Source of the DNA: Poindextera sp963719975
Lineage (GTDB): Bacteria; Pseudomonadota; Alphaproteobacteria; Caulobacterales; Caulobacteraceae
DNA: 64,000 nucleotides
Assembly: GCA_963719975.1 (NCBI GenBank)
Contig: CAVRED010000011.1
Coordinates: forward strand, 62,001-126,000
Direction: 5' to 3'
Below the pieces are notes generated by a model. It ran no database searches and was not told the DNA's origin. It was given only the letters and a program-made list of their open reading frames with translations. Position numbers and translations under genes: made by a program. Shown piece by piece: positions 22,289-32,154 of the stretch. Numbering within the stretch: the first letter of the stretch is position 1; each line of letters starts with the position of its first letter.

Positions 22289-23413
22289 ATGCAGCTTTCC
22301 GTCGAACGCGCGGCCTTGCTCAAGGCTCTGGGCCACGTGCAGAACGTCGTCGAACGGCGGAACACAATCCCGATCCTTTCCAACGTGCTCTTGTCGGCCA
22401 GCGACGGCGCGCTCGCGTTGTCGGCGACGGACCTCGACATGGAGATCATCGACGAGGCGCAGGCGAGGGTCGTGACCCCGGGCCAGGTCACCGCGCCGGC
22501 CCACACGCTCTATGAGATCGTGCGCAAGCTCCCCGAGGGCGCGGAGGTCGAGCTGGCCTACGCCAGCGACGATCCCAGACTGCAGGTGACGGCCGGCCGC
22601 TCGCGCTTCAGCCTGCCGGTCCTGCCGGCCGGCGACTTCCCTGTGATGTCGGCGGAAGGGCTGGGCGCCCGCTATGTGATCGACACCAAGGACCTGATCC
22701 GCCTCGTCGACAACACCCGTTTTGCCATGTCGAGCGAGGAGACGCGCTACTACCTCTGCGGCCTCTATCTGCACACCGTCGTGGAAGGCGGCCGCACCAA
22801 GCTGCGCGCTGTTGCGACCGACGGTCATCGGCTGGCTCTCGCCGAAATGTCGGCGCCCGAGGGCGCCGCCGGCGCGCCCGGCGTCATCATCCCGCGCAAG
22901 ACCGTGGCCGAGGTGCGCCGCCTGCTCGACGACGCCGGCGAGAGCGTCGAGGTGCAGGTCTCGGCTCAGAAGGTGCGTTTCGACTTCGGCCGCGCCGCGC
23001 TGACGTCGAAGGTCATCGACGGGGCCTTCCCCGACTATCCGCGCGTGATCGAGCCCTTGTCCGAGAACCACAAGGTGCTGACCATCGATAACGGCCTCTT
23101 CGCCCGCGCCGTCGACCGCGTGGCCACCATCTCCGAGGAGCGCAGCCGCTCGGTCAAGGTGGGCATCGAGCGCGGCAAGGTGGTGCTGACCGTGCGCAAC
23201 ATGGCGGCCGGCCAGGCGGTCGAAGAGGTCGAAGCCGACTACGAAGGCGAGCCGTTCGAGGTCGGCTTCAACGCGCGCTACCTGCTCGACGTCGCCGGCC
23301 AGATCCACGGCGAGACCTCGGAGTACCGCTTTGCGGAGCCGCAAACCCCGACGCTCGTGCTCGATCCCGCCGACCCCGACGTCCAATACGTGCTGATGCC
23401 GCTGCGCGTCTGA
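22289..23413 (+). CDS. dnaN: DNA polymerase III beta sliding clamp
   Basis: Ring-shaped processivity factor. Intact, 374 residues, the family's usual size. MQLSVERAALLKALGHVQNV, RRNTIPILSNVLLSASDG and ATDLDMEIIDEA are the N-terminal hallmarks; VATDGHRLALAEM, GAFPDYPRVIEP and the C-terminal QYVLMPLRV (the family's conserved LMP-R end) are all present. It is followed 28 bases later by recF. The dnaA hairpin lies in the gap upstream. Confidence 0.98.
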   Translation: MQLSVERAALLKALGHVQNVVERRNTIPILSNVLLSASDGALALSATDLDMEIIDEAQARVVTPGQVTAPAHTLYEIVRKLPEGAEVELAYASDDPRLQVTAGRSRFSLPVLPAGDFPVMSAEGLGARYVIDTKDLIRLVDNTRFAMSSEETRYYLCGLYLHTVVEGGRTKLRAVATDGHRLALAEMSAPEGAAGAPGVIIPRKTVAEVRRLLDDAGESVEVQVSAQKVRFDFGRAALTSKVIDGAFPDYPRVIEPLSENHKVLTIDNGLFARAVDRVATISEERSRSVKVGIERGKVVLTVRNMAAGQAVEEVEADYEGEPFEVGFNARYLLDVAGQIHGETSEYRFAEPQTPTLVLDPADPDVQYVLMPLRV

Positions 23414-23441
23414 CGCGCGCCACATCGTTCAAGGCGGGGCC

Positions 23442-24588
23442 ATGCCGCGCACCGTCCTTCGTCGCCTCACCCTGACCGACTTCCGCTCCTACGAGCGGGT
23501 CGAGCTTGCGCTCGAGGGGCGGCCCGTCTTCCTCGCCGGCCCGAACGGGGCAGGCAAGACCAACCTCCTTGAGGCCATCAGCCTGTTGATCCCGGGCCGC
23601 GGCCTGCGCAACGCGTCGCTGGGCGAGATCGGGCGCCACGAGCCTTCCGAGGATCAGGGCCGCGCCTGGGCGGTCGCCGCCGAGGTCGAAGCGGCGGATG
23701 GGATCGTTCGCCTCGGCACGGGTCTTGAGACCCCCGACGCCGCCCGGCGCAGCGTCCGCGTCGACGGCGAGCCCGTCGCCGCCGGCCGGCTCGCCGACAT
23801 TCTGCGGCTTGTCTGGCTGACCCCGCGCGAGGATCGGCTCTTCCTCGAGGGCGCGGCCGATCGCCGTCGCTTCCTCGACAGGCTGGTGTTCGCCGGCGAT
23901 CCGGCTCACGCGGTCCAGGTGGCAGGCCTACGAGCGGGCCATGCGCGAAAGGATGCGGGTGCTGGCCGAGCCGCCGGCGGACCCCGCCTGGCTGTCCGCG
24001 CTCGAGGCCAGGCTCGCCAAGGCCGGCGCCGCCGTCGCCGCCGCCCGCGCCGCGACCGTCCGGGCTCTAACCGGTGAGATCGAGCGACGGGTCGGCCGGC
24101 CGTTTCCGCAGGCTGAGCTCGGTCTTTCCGGCGAGTGGGAGCGGCTGGCGGACGAAGGCGCTTCGGTCGAGGCGATCGAAGAGCGGCTGGCCCAGGCGCT
24201 CGCCGCGGGAAGGGCGCGCGACGCGGCCGCCGGACGGGCGCTCAGCGGCCCGCATCGAGGCGATCTTCTGGTCACCTATGCGCAAAAGGGACGGCCGGCG
24301 GCCGAATCGTCGACCGGCGAGCAAAAAGCGCTGATTCTCAATCTGATTTTGGCCCAGGCGGCGCGACTTTCGCGTGCGGAATCGCAACCGAATCCTATAT
24401 TGTTGTTCGATGAGGTCGCAGCGCACCTGGATGCTTCCAGGCGGGCTGCGCTCTTCGATGAAATCGAGGCGTTAGGCTTGCAAGCCTTCCTCACTGGCAC
24501 CGACGCCCAGCTGTTCGCCGACCTGAAAGGACGCGCGCAGGGGTTCAGCATCGATGCCGGTCGCCTCGCCCCAGCGGATGAAGCATGA
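23442..24588 (+). CDS. recF: DNA replication/repair protein RecF (one frameshift)
   Basis: SMC-like ATPase that loads RecA at gaps with RecOR. Walker A is FLAGPNGAGKTNLLEAISLL (from about residue 28), the segment RLVWLTPREDRLFLEGAADR is typical, and the C-terminal part has SGPHRGDLLVTY, the signature STGEQKALILNLILAQAARL and Walker B ILLFDEVAAHLDASRRAALF. One extra base near 23922 separates AVQV from YERAMRERMRVLAEPP. Length about 380 residues. Its TGA overlaps the gyrB ATG (ATGA), so the two are translationally coupled. Confidence 0.94.
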
Positions 24589-27008
24589 GCGACGAGACCC
24601 CAGACGATCCGGCCGCGACGAACGGCGATGACTACGGCGCCGACTTCATCAAGGTGCTGAAGGGCCTGGACGCCGTCCGCAAGCGGCCCGGCATGTACAT
24701 CGGCGACACCGACGACGGGTCGGGTCTGCACCACATGGTCTACGAGGTGGTGGACAACTCCATCGACGAGGCGCTGGGCGGGTACGCGACCCTGGTCACG
24801 GTGACGCTGAACGCCGACGGCTCGGCGACGGTGACCGACGACGGCCGCGGCATTCCCACCGACATTCACGAGGAGGGCGTCTCCGCCGCCGAGGTCATCA
24901 TGACCCAGCTGCACGCGGGCGGTAAATTCGACCAAAACTCCTACAAGGTCTCCGGCGGTCTGCACGGCGTGGGCGTTTCGGTGGTCAACGCGCTGTCCGA
25001 CTACCTGCTCTTGAAGATCTACCGCAACGGCAAGGCGCACGAGATGCGCTTCGAGGGCGGCGACGCGGTCTCGCCGCTCGTCATCACGGGCGATGCGCCA
25101 CGGCGGGAGAACGGCGAATTCCTCACCGGCACCGAGGTCACCTTCCTGCCGTCGCTGTCGACCTTCGCGACCATCGAGTTCGACCGCCGCACGGTGGAGC
25201 ACCGCCTGCGCGAGCTGGCGTTCCTGAACTCCGGGGTCAGCATCGTCTTTCGCGACCTGCGCGACGCCGAGCCGTTCGAGGAGGTGCTGCACTACGAGGG
25301 CGGCGTCGAGGCCTTCGTGCGCCACCTGGACAAGGCCAAGACCGGGCTGATTCCGACGCCGATCGTCGTGCGCGGCCAGCGCGAGAAGGTCGAGATCGAC
25401 ATGGCGATGTGGTGGAACGACGGCTACCACGAGACCATGCTGTGCTTCACCAACAACATCCCCCAGCGGGATGGAGGCACGCACCTGTCGGCCTTCCGCG
25501 CGGCGCTGACCCGGGTGGTGACCGCCTATGCGGAAAGCTCGGGCGCGGCCAAGCGAGAGAAGGTGGATCTGAGCGGCGAGGATGCGCGCGAGGGCCTGAC
25601 CTGCGTGCTTTCGGTCAAGGTGCCGGATCCCAAGTTCTCGTCGCAGACCAAGGACAAGCTGGTGTCCTCGGAAGTGCGCCCGGCGGTCGAGGGGCTGGTC
25701 GGCGACGGCATCGCCAGCTGGTTCGAGGAGCATCCGACCGAGGCGCGCATCATCGTGCAGAAGATCGTCGAGGCGGCGGCCGCCCGCGAAGCCGCGCGCA
25801 AGGCCCGCGAGCTCACCCGGCGAAAATCCGCGCTCGACATCTCGTCCCTGCCCGGCAAGCTCGCCGACTGCCAGGAGCGCGACCCCGCCAAGTCTGAGAT
25901 CTTCCTGGTCGAGGGCGATTCCGCCGGCGGCTCGGCCAAACAGGCGCGCAACCGCGAGAACCAGGCCGTGCTGCCGTTGCGCGGCAAGATCCTGAACGTC
26001 GAGCGCGCCCGCTTCGACAAGATGTTGTCGTCCGAGCAGATCGGCACGCTCATCACCGCGCTCGGCGCCGGCATCGGCCGCGACGACTTCGACATCGAGA
26101 AGATCCGCTATCACCGCATCGTGGTGATGACCGACGCCGACGTCGACGGCGCCCACATCCGCACGCTCTTGCTCACCTTCTTCTACCGGCAGATGCCGGA
26201 GGTGCTCGAGCGCGGCTATCTCTATATCGCCCAGCCGCCGCTCTATAAGGCGACCAAGGGGAAGTCGCAGCGATACCTGAAGGACGACGGCGAGCTGGAA
26301 GCCTTCCTGGTCGACGAGGGTCTCGACGGCGCCGAGCTCGACCTCGCGAACGGCGAGCGCATGACCGGCCGCGACCTGGCGGCGCTGGTGGAGACGTCCC
26401 GCGCCGCGAAGGCCTCGATCGAGCGGCTGGCCGCGCGCGCGCCCGCCTTCGCCATCGAACAGGCGGCGCTCGCCGGCCTCCTTGGCAATTCCGACGACGT
26501 GGTGGAGGGCGCGCGGCGCCTGGACCTCTACGCCGAGGAAGGCGACGGGCCCTGGTCGGGCGAGCGCGGCGCGCACGGCTACGTGTTCTCGCGGGCGCGA
26601 CGGGGCGTGACCGAGCGTATCGTGCTCGAGGAAGCGCTCACCCATTCGGCCGACGCGCGCCGTCTGGCCGAACGCGCCGCCAAGCTTGCGGAGACATTCT
26701 CCCAGGCGGCGACCTTCAGCCGCCGCGACCGCACGCTGACCATCCGCGGGCCGCTGGACCTGGTGGAAGCGGTGTTCGACGCCGGGCGGCGCGGGCTCAC
26801 CATCCAGCGCTACAAGGGCCTGGGCGAGATGAACCCAGAACAGCTCTGGGAGACCACGCTGGACTCCAACGCCCGCACGCTGCTGCAGGTCAAGGTCAAC
26901 CACGCCGACGACGCCGACGACATGTTCACCCGCCTGATGGGCGACCTCGTCGAGCCGCGGCGCGAGTTCATCCAGGACAACGCGCTGGACGCCGAGGTGG
27001 ACGTCTAG
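24585..27008 (+). CDS. gyrB: DNA gyrase subunit B
   Basis: ATPase subunit of gyrase. Intact, 807 residues. GHKL motifs: VYEVVDNSIDEALGGYA, VTDDGRGIPTDIHEEG and GGLHGVGVSVVNALSD. Transducer: MCWHN-region equivalents ending in RDGGTHLSAFRAALTR. TOPRIM: FLVEGDSAGGSAKQARNREN and VVMTDADVDGAHIRTLLLTF. The C-terminus IQRYKGLGEMNPEQLWETTL and DLVEPRREFIQDNALDAEV is conserved. The starts YIGDTDDGSGLHHM and KVLKGLDAVRKRPGMYIGDT confirm the N-terminus. Last gene of the dnaN-recF-gyrB run. Confidence 0.98.
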   Translation: MSDETPDDPAATNGDDYGADFIKVLKGLDAVRKRPGMYIGDTDDGSGLHHMVYEVVDNSIDEALGGYATLVTVTLNADGSATVTDDGRGIPTDIHEEGVSAAEVIMTQLHAGGKFDQNSYKVSGGLHGVGVSVVNALSDYLLLKIYRNGKAHEMRFEGGDAVSPLVITGDAPRRENGEFLTGTEVTFLPSLSTFATIEFDRRTVEHRLRELAFLNSGVSIVFRDLRDAEPFEEVLHYEGGVEAFVRHLDKAKTGLIPTPIVVRGQREKVEIDMAMWWNDGYHETMLCFTNNIPQRDGGTHLSAFRAALTRVVTAYAESSGAAKREKVDLSGEDAREGLTCVLSVKVPDPKFSSQTKDKLVSSEVRPAVEGLVGDGIASWFEEHPTEARIIVQKIVEAAAAREAARKARELTRRKSALDISSLPGKLADCQERDPAKSEIFLVEGDSAGGSAKQARNRENQAVLPLRGKILNVERARFDKMLSSEQIGTLITALGAGIGRDDFDIEKIRYHRIVVMTDADVDGAHIRTLLLTFFYRQMPEVLERGYLYIAQPPLYKATKGKSQRYLKDDGELEAFLVDEGLDGAELDLANGERMTGRDLAALVETSRAAKASIERLAARAPAFAIEQAALAGLLGNSDDVVEGARRLDLYAEEGDGPWSGERGAHGYVFSRARRGVTERIVLEEALTHSADARRLAERAAKLAETFSQAATFSRRDRTLTIRGPLDLVEAVFDAGRRGLTIQRYKGLGEMNPEQLWETTLDSNARTLLQVKVNHADDADDMFTRLMGDLVEPRREFIQDNALDAEVDV

Positions 27009-27031
27009 CCTCGCCTTGCGCCGCGCGTCGT

Positions 27032-27059
27032 TGACACCCCGCCTTCGCGGCTTAAAAGC
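27032..27059 (+). promoter_or_regulatory. Predicted sigma70-type promoter of the sdh operon
   Basis: -35 TTGACA (27032-27037), perfect consensus, with a 15-16 base spacer and an A-rich -10 around TTAAAA/TAAAAG (27053-27059). About 30 bases before the sdhC ATG, which has a good GGAGG site. Confidence 0.5.
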
Positions 27060-27089
27060 GGCGCTGACGGGCCGCCGGAGGACCCGGCG

Positions 27090-27510
27090 ATGAGCGAAAG
27101 CCCCACGCAGAACACCGCAGCCAGGGCCGCGGATCGGCCGATGTCGCCGTTCCTGATCTGGCGCTGGCACGTGACCATGGCGACCTCGATCCTGCACCGG
27201 GTCGACCGGCGCTGCGCTCTACGTCGGCGCGCTTCTGATCGTGGGCTGGGTGGCGGCGCTGGCCGCCGGCCCGGAGACCTACGGCGCCTTCGTCGGCGTG
27301 CTGGGCTCTCCGCTCGGGCTGGTCGTACTGGCCGGCCTGACGCTCTGCCTCTTCTATCACCTGGCCAACGGCATCCGGCACCTGGCCTGGGACTTCGGCG
27401 TCGGCTTCAGGCTGCCGATGGCCGATGCGACGGCCTGGCTCGTGATCGCCTTCGGCCTCGTCGCCACGCTCGGCTACTGGGCCTACGCGCTCTTGCGGGA
27501 GCCGCCCGTC
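27090..27510 (+). CDS. sdhC: Succinate dehydrogenase cytochrome b556 subunit (frameshifted)
   Basis: Membrane anchor and haem/quinone-binding subunit of complex II. Start MSESPTQNTAARAADRPMSP, then FLIWRWHVTMATSILHRV, one extra base near 27208, and TGAALYVGALLIVGWVAALA with three membrane spans. The haem-ligand histidine region is CLFYHLANGIRHLAWDFG. No stop precedes sdhD in the observed frame: REPPV runs straight into the sdhD ATG. A further indel near 27500 with a TGA overlapping that ATG is the simplest explanation. Expected length about 140 residues. Confidence 0.85.
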
Positions 27511-27898
27511 ATGACCAGCTATCGCACCCCGCTCGCCCGCGTCCGCGGCCTGGGCGCGGCCAAGCACGGGGTCGGCGACTTCATCGTCCAGCGGGTCAGC
27601 GGCGCGGCGCTTGTGCTGCTCCTGCTCTGGGGTGCGCTCAGCGCGATTGCGCTGGCGCGCGGCGGGTTCGATGGCGCGGTCGCATTGGCTGCACGCGCCC
27701 GTCAATGCCGCGGGCCTGGCGCTGATCGTCGTGGTCGCCGTGATCCACATGCAGATCGGCATGCGCGAGATCATCATCGACTATATCGAACGGACCGCGA
27801 CCAAGGCGGCGCTCCTGGTGCTCAACACCTTCATCGCCTGGTTCGCCGGCGCGCTTGGCGTGCTCTGCGTCGTGATCGTCGCGATCGGGAGCCGATAG
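27511..27898 (+). CDS. sdhD: Succinate dehydrogenase membrane anchor subunit (one frameshift)
   Basis: Second membrane anchor of complex II. MTSYRTPLARVRGLGAAKHG, then VGDFIVQRVSGAALVLLLLW is the typical start with the arginine/serine quinone-site region. The frame changes near 27684 by one extra base (GGFDGAVA, then WLHAPVNAAGLALIVVVAV), and IHMQIGMREIIIDYIERTAT contains the expected haem-side histidine and the D-Y pair. Ends at TAG 27896-27898, two bases before sdhA. About 128 residues. Confidence 0.87.
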
Positions 27899-27900
27899 CC

Positions 27901-29688
27901 ATGGCGGCCTACGAGCTCATCGACCACGACTTCGACGTCGTCGTGCTCGGCGCCGGCGGCTCGGGCCTGCGCGCCGCGCTGGGCTGCGCCCAGGCCGGGC
28001 TGAAGACCGCCTGCATCACCAAGGTCTTCCCGACGCGTTCGCACACGGTTGCGGCCCAGGGCGGTTTTGCGGCCGCCCTCGGCAACATGGGCGAGGACGA
28101 CTGGCGCTGGCACATGTACGACACCGTCAAGGGCTCGGACTGGCTCGGCGACCAGGACTCCATCGAGTACATGGTCCGTCACGCGCCGGCGGCGGTTTAC
28201 GAGCTGGAGCACTGGGGCATGCCGTTCTCGCGCACCGAGGATGGCAAGATCTATCAGCGCGCCTTCGGCGGCATGACCCGCAACTACGGCGAGGCGCCGA
28301 TCCAGCGGACCTGCGCGGCGGCCGACCGCACCGGCCACGCCATGCTGCACACCATGTACGGCCAGAGCCTGGCGCACGACGTCGAGTTCTTCATCGAGTA
28401 CTTCGCGCTCGACCTGATCATGGACGAAGGCGTCTGCCGCGGGCTGACGGCCTGGAAGCTCGACGACGGCACGCTGCACCGCTTCCGCGCGCAGATGACC
28501 ATCGTCGCGACCGGCGGCTACGGGCGCGTCTACCAGACTTGCACCGGCGCCCACACCCAGACCGGCGACGGGGGCGGCATGGCGCTGCGGGCCGGCTTGC
28601 CGCTGCAGGACATGGAGTTCATCCAGTTCCACCCGACCGGAATCTACGGCGCCGGCTGCCTGATCACCGAGGGCGCCCGGGGCGAGGGCGGCTACCTGAC
28701 CAACTCGGAGGGCGAGCGCTTCATGGAGCGCTATGCGCCCAGCGTGAAGGACCTCGCCCCGCGCGACATGGTCAGCCGCGCCATGATCATCGAGATTCGC
28801 GAGGGCCGCGGCGTCGGGCCGAAGAAGGACCACATCTTCCTGCACCTTGACCATCTCGACCCGAAGATCCTGCACGCGCGGCTGCCGGGCATCTCCGAGA
28901 CGGCCAAGATCTTCGCCGGCGTCGACCTGACCAAGGAGCCGATCCCGGTCGCGCCGACCGCGCACTACTACATGGGCGGGCTGCAAACGAACTACCACGG
29001 CGAGGTGGTGACCAAGGTCGGCAGCGATGCGGACAAGATCGTGCCGGGCCTGATGGCGGTGGGCGAGGCGGCCTGCGTCTCCGTGCACGGCGCAAACCGG
29101 CTTGGCTCCAACTCGCTGCTCGACATCGTCGTGTTCGGCCGCGCCGCGGGCCTGCGCTGCGCCGAGCTGCTCACCGCCGGCGCGACCCAACCGGAGCCGA
29201 AGGCGGCCTGGACCGACGGGCACCTCGCCCGCTTCGACCGCTTCCGCAACGCCTCCGGCGCGACGCCCACCGCCAAGCTCCGGGACGACATGCAGGTCGC
29301 CATGCAGGAAGACGCCGCCGTCTTCCGCACCGCCGGATCGCTGCAGTCGGGCGTGGCGCGTCTCGCCGAGATACATGCCAGGCGCGCCGAACTCTCGGTC
29401 ACCGACCGCGGCCTCATCTGGAACACCGACCTGGTCGAGACGCTGGAGCTCGACAACCTCGTCGCCCAGGCTGTCGTTGCCGTGAACGCGGCGCTGAACC
29501 GCACCGAGAGCCGCGGCGCCCACGCCCGCGAGGACTTCCCCCACCGCGACGACGTGAATTGGGCTAAGCACACGCTGACCTGGCTCGACGACGGTACGGG
29601 CAAGGTCGCCATCGACTACCGCCCGGTGCATATGCAGCCGATGTCCAACGACATCGCGTCCATCCCGCCCAAGGACCGGGTCTATTGA
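27901..29688 (+). CDS. sdhA: Succinate dehydrogenase flavoprotein subunit
   Basis: FAD-containing catalytic subunit oxidising succinate to fumarate. Intact, 595 residues. FAD-binding start DVVVLGAGGSGLRAALGCAQ, the covalent-FAD histidine in FPTRSHTVAAQGGFAAALGN, active-site segments FHPTGIYGAGCLITEGARGE, SRAMIIEIREGRGVG, PVAPTAHYYMGGLQTNYHGE and HGANRLGSNSLLDIVVFG are all present. The C-terminus RPVHMQPM-DIASIPPKDRVY is canonical. The same reading frame happens to continue unbroken from sdhC and sdhD, but the product starts at MAAYELIDHDFDV. Confidence 0.98.
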   Translation: MAAYELIDHDFDVVVLGAGGSGLRAALGCAQAGLKTACITKVFPTRSHTVAAQGGFAAALGNMGEDDWRWHMYDTVKGSDWLGDQDSIEYMVRHAPAAVYELEHWGMPFSRTEDGKIYQRAFGGMTRNYGEAPIQRTCAAADRTGHAMLHTMYGQSLAHDVEFFIEYFALDLIMDEGVCRGLTAWKLDDGTLHRFRAQMTIVATGGYGRVYQTCTGAHTQTGDGGGMALRAGLPLQDMEFIQFHPTGIYGAGCLITEGARGEGGYLTNSEGERFMERYAPSVKDLAPRDMVSRAMIIEIREGRGVGPKKDHIFLHLDHLDPKILHARLPGISETAKIFAGVDLTKEPIPVAPTAHYYMGGLQTNYHGEVVTKVGSDADKIVPGLMAVGEAACVSVHGANRLGSNSLLDIVVFGRAAGLRCAELLTAGATQPEPKAAWTDGHLARFDRFRNASGATPTAKLRDDMQVAMQEDAAVFRTAGSLQSGVARLAEIHARRAELSVTDRGLIWNTDLVETLELDNLVAQAVVAVNAALNRTESRGAHAREDFPHRDDVNWAKHTLTWLDDGTGKVAIDYRPVHMQPMSNDIASIPPKDRVY

Positions 29689-29717
29689 CCGCGAAAGAGT
29701 GAGATGAGAGCCGCCTG

Positions 29718-30501
29718 ATGGTCCAGCTGACGTTGCCCAAGAACTCCAAGGTCGGCCGCGGCAAGCATTGGCCGGCGCCGGCTGGGGCCAAGCGGGTGAA
29801 GGCCTTCCGCGTCTATCGCTGGGACCCCGAGTCCGGCGCGAACCCGCGCTGGGACGTCTACGACGTCGACGTCGATGCGTGCGGCCCGATGCTCCTGGAC
29901 GTGCTCATCCACATCAAGAACACCATGGACCCGACGCTGGCGTTCCGCCGCTCGTGCCGCGAGGGGGTCTGCGGCTCGTGCGCGATGAACATCGGCGGGC
30001 GCAACACGCTGGCCTGCACCCACGGCTGGGAGGACGTCCCGGGCCGCGAGATCCAGATCGCGCCCTTGCCGCACCAGCCGGTGATCAAGGACCTGATCCC
30101 GGACCTCTCCATCTTCTTCGCCCAATACGCCCAGATCGAGCCCTGGCTGCACACCACCACGCCCGCGCCGCAGAAGGAGTGGCTGCAGAGCGAAGACGAA
30201 CGCGCCAAGCTCGACGGCCTCTACGAGTGCATCCTCTGCGCCTGCTGCTCGACCGTCCTGCCCGAGCTATTGGTGGAACGGCGAGAAGTACATGGGCCCG
30301 GCGGCGCTGCTGCAGGCCTACCGCTGGCTCGCCGACAGCCGCGACGAGGCGACCGGCGAGCGGCTCGACGCGCTGGAGGACCCGTTCAAGCTCTACCGCT
30401 GCCACACCATCATGAACTGCGCGCAGGTCTGTCCCAAGGGGTTGAACCCGGCCGAGGCGATCGCCGAGATCAAGAAGATGATGGTCGAGCGCGTGGTCTG
30501 A
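29718..30501 (+). CDS. sdhB: Succinate dehydrogenase iron-sulfur subunit (one frameshift)
   Basis: Carries the 2Fe-2S, 4Fe-4S and 3Fe-4S centres of complex II. The plant-type 2Fe-2S ligands are in FRRSCREGVCGSCAMNIGG and TLACTHGWED. The second cluster region is CILCACCSTSCPSYWWNGEK, which is broken in the sequence by one extra G near 30272, and CHTIMNCAQVCPKGLNPAEA provides the remaining cysteines. About 260 residues. It follows sdhA by 29 bases. Order C-D-A-B is the standard alphaproteobacterial operon. Confidence 0.95.
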
Positions 30502-30569
30502 CCACGCGAAGCGCGAAGCTGACAGGACGTTAAGTTGACGCGTCCGTCATTCTTCTGCATCGGAACGCC

Positions 30570-31815
30570 ATGAGCGACGCGCCACATGTCCTGATCGTCG
30601 GCGCCGGCCATGCCGGCGGCACGGCCGCGGCGCTGCTCCGGCAATACGGCTTCGACGGGCCCGATCACCCTGGTCGGCGAGGAGCCGATCCCGCCCTACC
30701 AGCGGCCGCCGCTGTCCAAGGCCTGGCTGAAAGGCGAGGCCGACGCCGACGCGCTGATGCTGAAGCCCGAAACCTTCTACGGCGAGCACGGGATCGACCT
30801 GCGCCTGGGCGTGAAGGCGACCGCGATCGACCTCGCCGCCCGCAAGCGTGGCGCTCGAAGGCGGCGACGCGCTCGCCTACGACATCCTGATCATGGCCAC
30901 CGGCGCGCGCGCCCGCGCGCTGCCGATCCCGGGCGCCGACCTCGACGGCGTGCTGTCGCTGCGCTCAGCCGCCGATGCCGAGTTGCTCAAGGCGAGCGCT
31001 TGGGCCCGGCCGCAAACTGGCGGTGATCGGCGGCGGCTACATCGGGCTGGAGGCCGCGGCCTCGGCGCGCGCGCTGGGCAGCGAGGTCGTGGTGATCGAG
31101 CGCGAGGCGCAACATCCTGGCCCGGGTCGCCAAGGAGCCGCTCGCCTCCTTCTTCGCCGACTATCACAGGGCCCGCGGCGTCAGCTTCGAGGTAAGCGCC
31201 AGAGTCGAGGCGTTCGAAGGTATGGCCGGTCATATAACCGGTGTGCGACTTGGCGACGGGCGGACCGATCGCGTGCGACGTCGGCGCTGATCGGGGTCGG
31301 CCTGGCGCGCAACGATGAGCTCGCTGCCGCGGGGCTCGACTGCTCGACCGGACCCCAGGGCGGCGTCATCGTCGACGAGAACGCTCGAACCTCCGATCCC
31401 AACGTCTTCGCCATCGGCGATGTGACCCATCGCCCGATGTCGCACTACGGAGGCCGCATGCACGGGCTCGAGAGCGTGGCGAACGCGCTGGAGCAGGCCA
31501 AACAGGCGGCCAGCATGATCGCCGAGCCGGCCCGCGCCGCCGCCGGAGGTGACCTGGAACTGGTCGGACCAGTACGATCTGAAACTGCAGATGGCGGGCT
31601 GGCCGTTCGATGTCGACGACATGCTGGTGCGCGGCGATCCCGAGAGCGCCAAGTTCGCCGTCTTCCATCTGAACGGCGACGTCATCCAGGCGGTCGAGGC
31701 GGTAAACGCCCCGGCCGAGTTCATGGCCGGGCGGCAATTGATCGCATCGCGTCGGCCGATCGCACGGGAGAGGCTTGCCGATCCCTCCATTTCCATGAAA
31801 GAGGTCGCCGCTTAG
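30570..31815 (+). CDS. Ferredoxin--NAD(P) reductase, FAD-dependent (six or more frameshifts)
   Basis: Rhodocoxin/putidaredoxin-reductase-type flavoprotein that passes electrons from NAD(P)H to a 2Fe-2S ferredoxin. FAD loop: VLIVGAGHAGGTAAALLRQY; ITLVGEEPIPPYQRPPLSKA is the classic second element. The NAD loop is LAVIGGGYIGLEAAASARAL, and the third FAD motif is DPNVFAIGDVTHRPMSHYGG. The C-terminal domain (TWNWSDQYDLKLQMAGW, SAKFAVFHLNGDVIQAVEAV) is typical. Frame changes lie near 30658, 30847, 31005, 31110, 31275 and 31553, so none of the pieces is independent. The partner is almost certainly the adjacent ferredoxin. Confidence 0.88.
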
Positions 31816-31833
31816 GGGCGTTTGGGACGACGA

Positions 31834-32154
31834 ATGGCCAAGATCACCTACATCGAGCACGACGGGACCGAGCATGTCGTCGACGTGAAGCCCGGGCTCT
31901 CGGTCATGGAAGGCGCGGTGAAGAACAACATCCCGGGCATCGACGCCGACTGCGGCGGCGCCTGCGCCTGCGCGACCTGCCACGTCTATGTCGACGAGGC
32001 CTGGCTCGACAAGACCGGCAGCCAGTCGGCGATGGAGGAGTCGATGCTCGACTTCGCCGAGGACGTCCACGACAACTCGCGCCTCTCCTGCCAGATCAAG
32101 GTGACCGACGCGCTCGACGGCCTCGTCGTGCGCATGCCGGCAAGCCAGCACTAG
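31834..32154 (+). CDS. Adrenodoxin-type 2Fe-2S ferredoxin
   Basis: Small electron carrier, 106 residues, intact. Cluster ligands are in CGGACACATCHVYVDE (C-x5-C-x2-C) plus the distant cysteine in SRLSCQIKVTDALDGLVV. The acidic stretch MEESMLDFAEDVHDN is the usual redox-partner docking region. The start at MAKITYIEHDGTEHVVDV is preferred over a frame beginning four codons earlier. It lies 18 bases after its reductase; together they could serve a P450, a hydroxylase or Fe-S assembly, but no such enzyme is adjacent. Converges on divL with a shared CTAG stop. Confidence 0.95.
   Translation: MAKITYIEHDGTEHVVDVKPGLSVMEGAVKNNIPGIDADCGGACACATCHVYVDEAWLDKTGSQSAMEESMLDFAEDVHDNSRLSCQIKVTDALDGLVVRMPASQH

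Noticed and set aside
24276..27197. A 973-codon antisense frame across gyrB
   Set aside because: Long antisense frames are expected in GC-rich DNA; it lacks any family motif, while the sense gyrB is perfect.
27241..29688. An 815-codon frame joining sdhC, sdhD and sdhA
   Set aside because: It arises because the single-base shifts in sdhC and sdhD and the missing sdhC stop put pieces of three genes in one frame. Each has its own start and known size.
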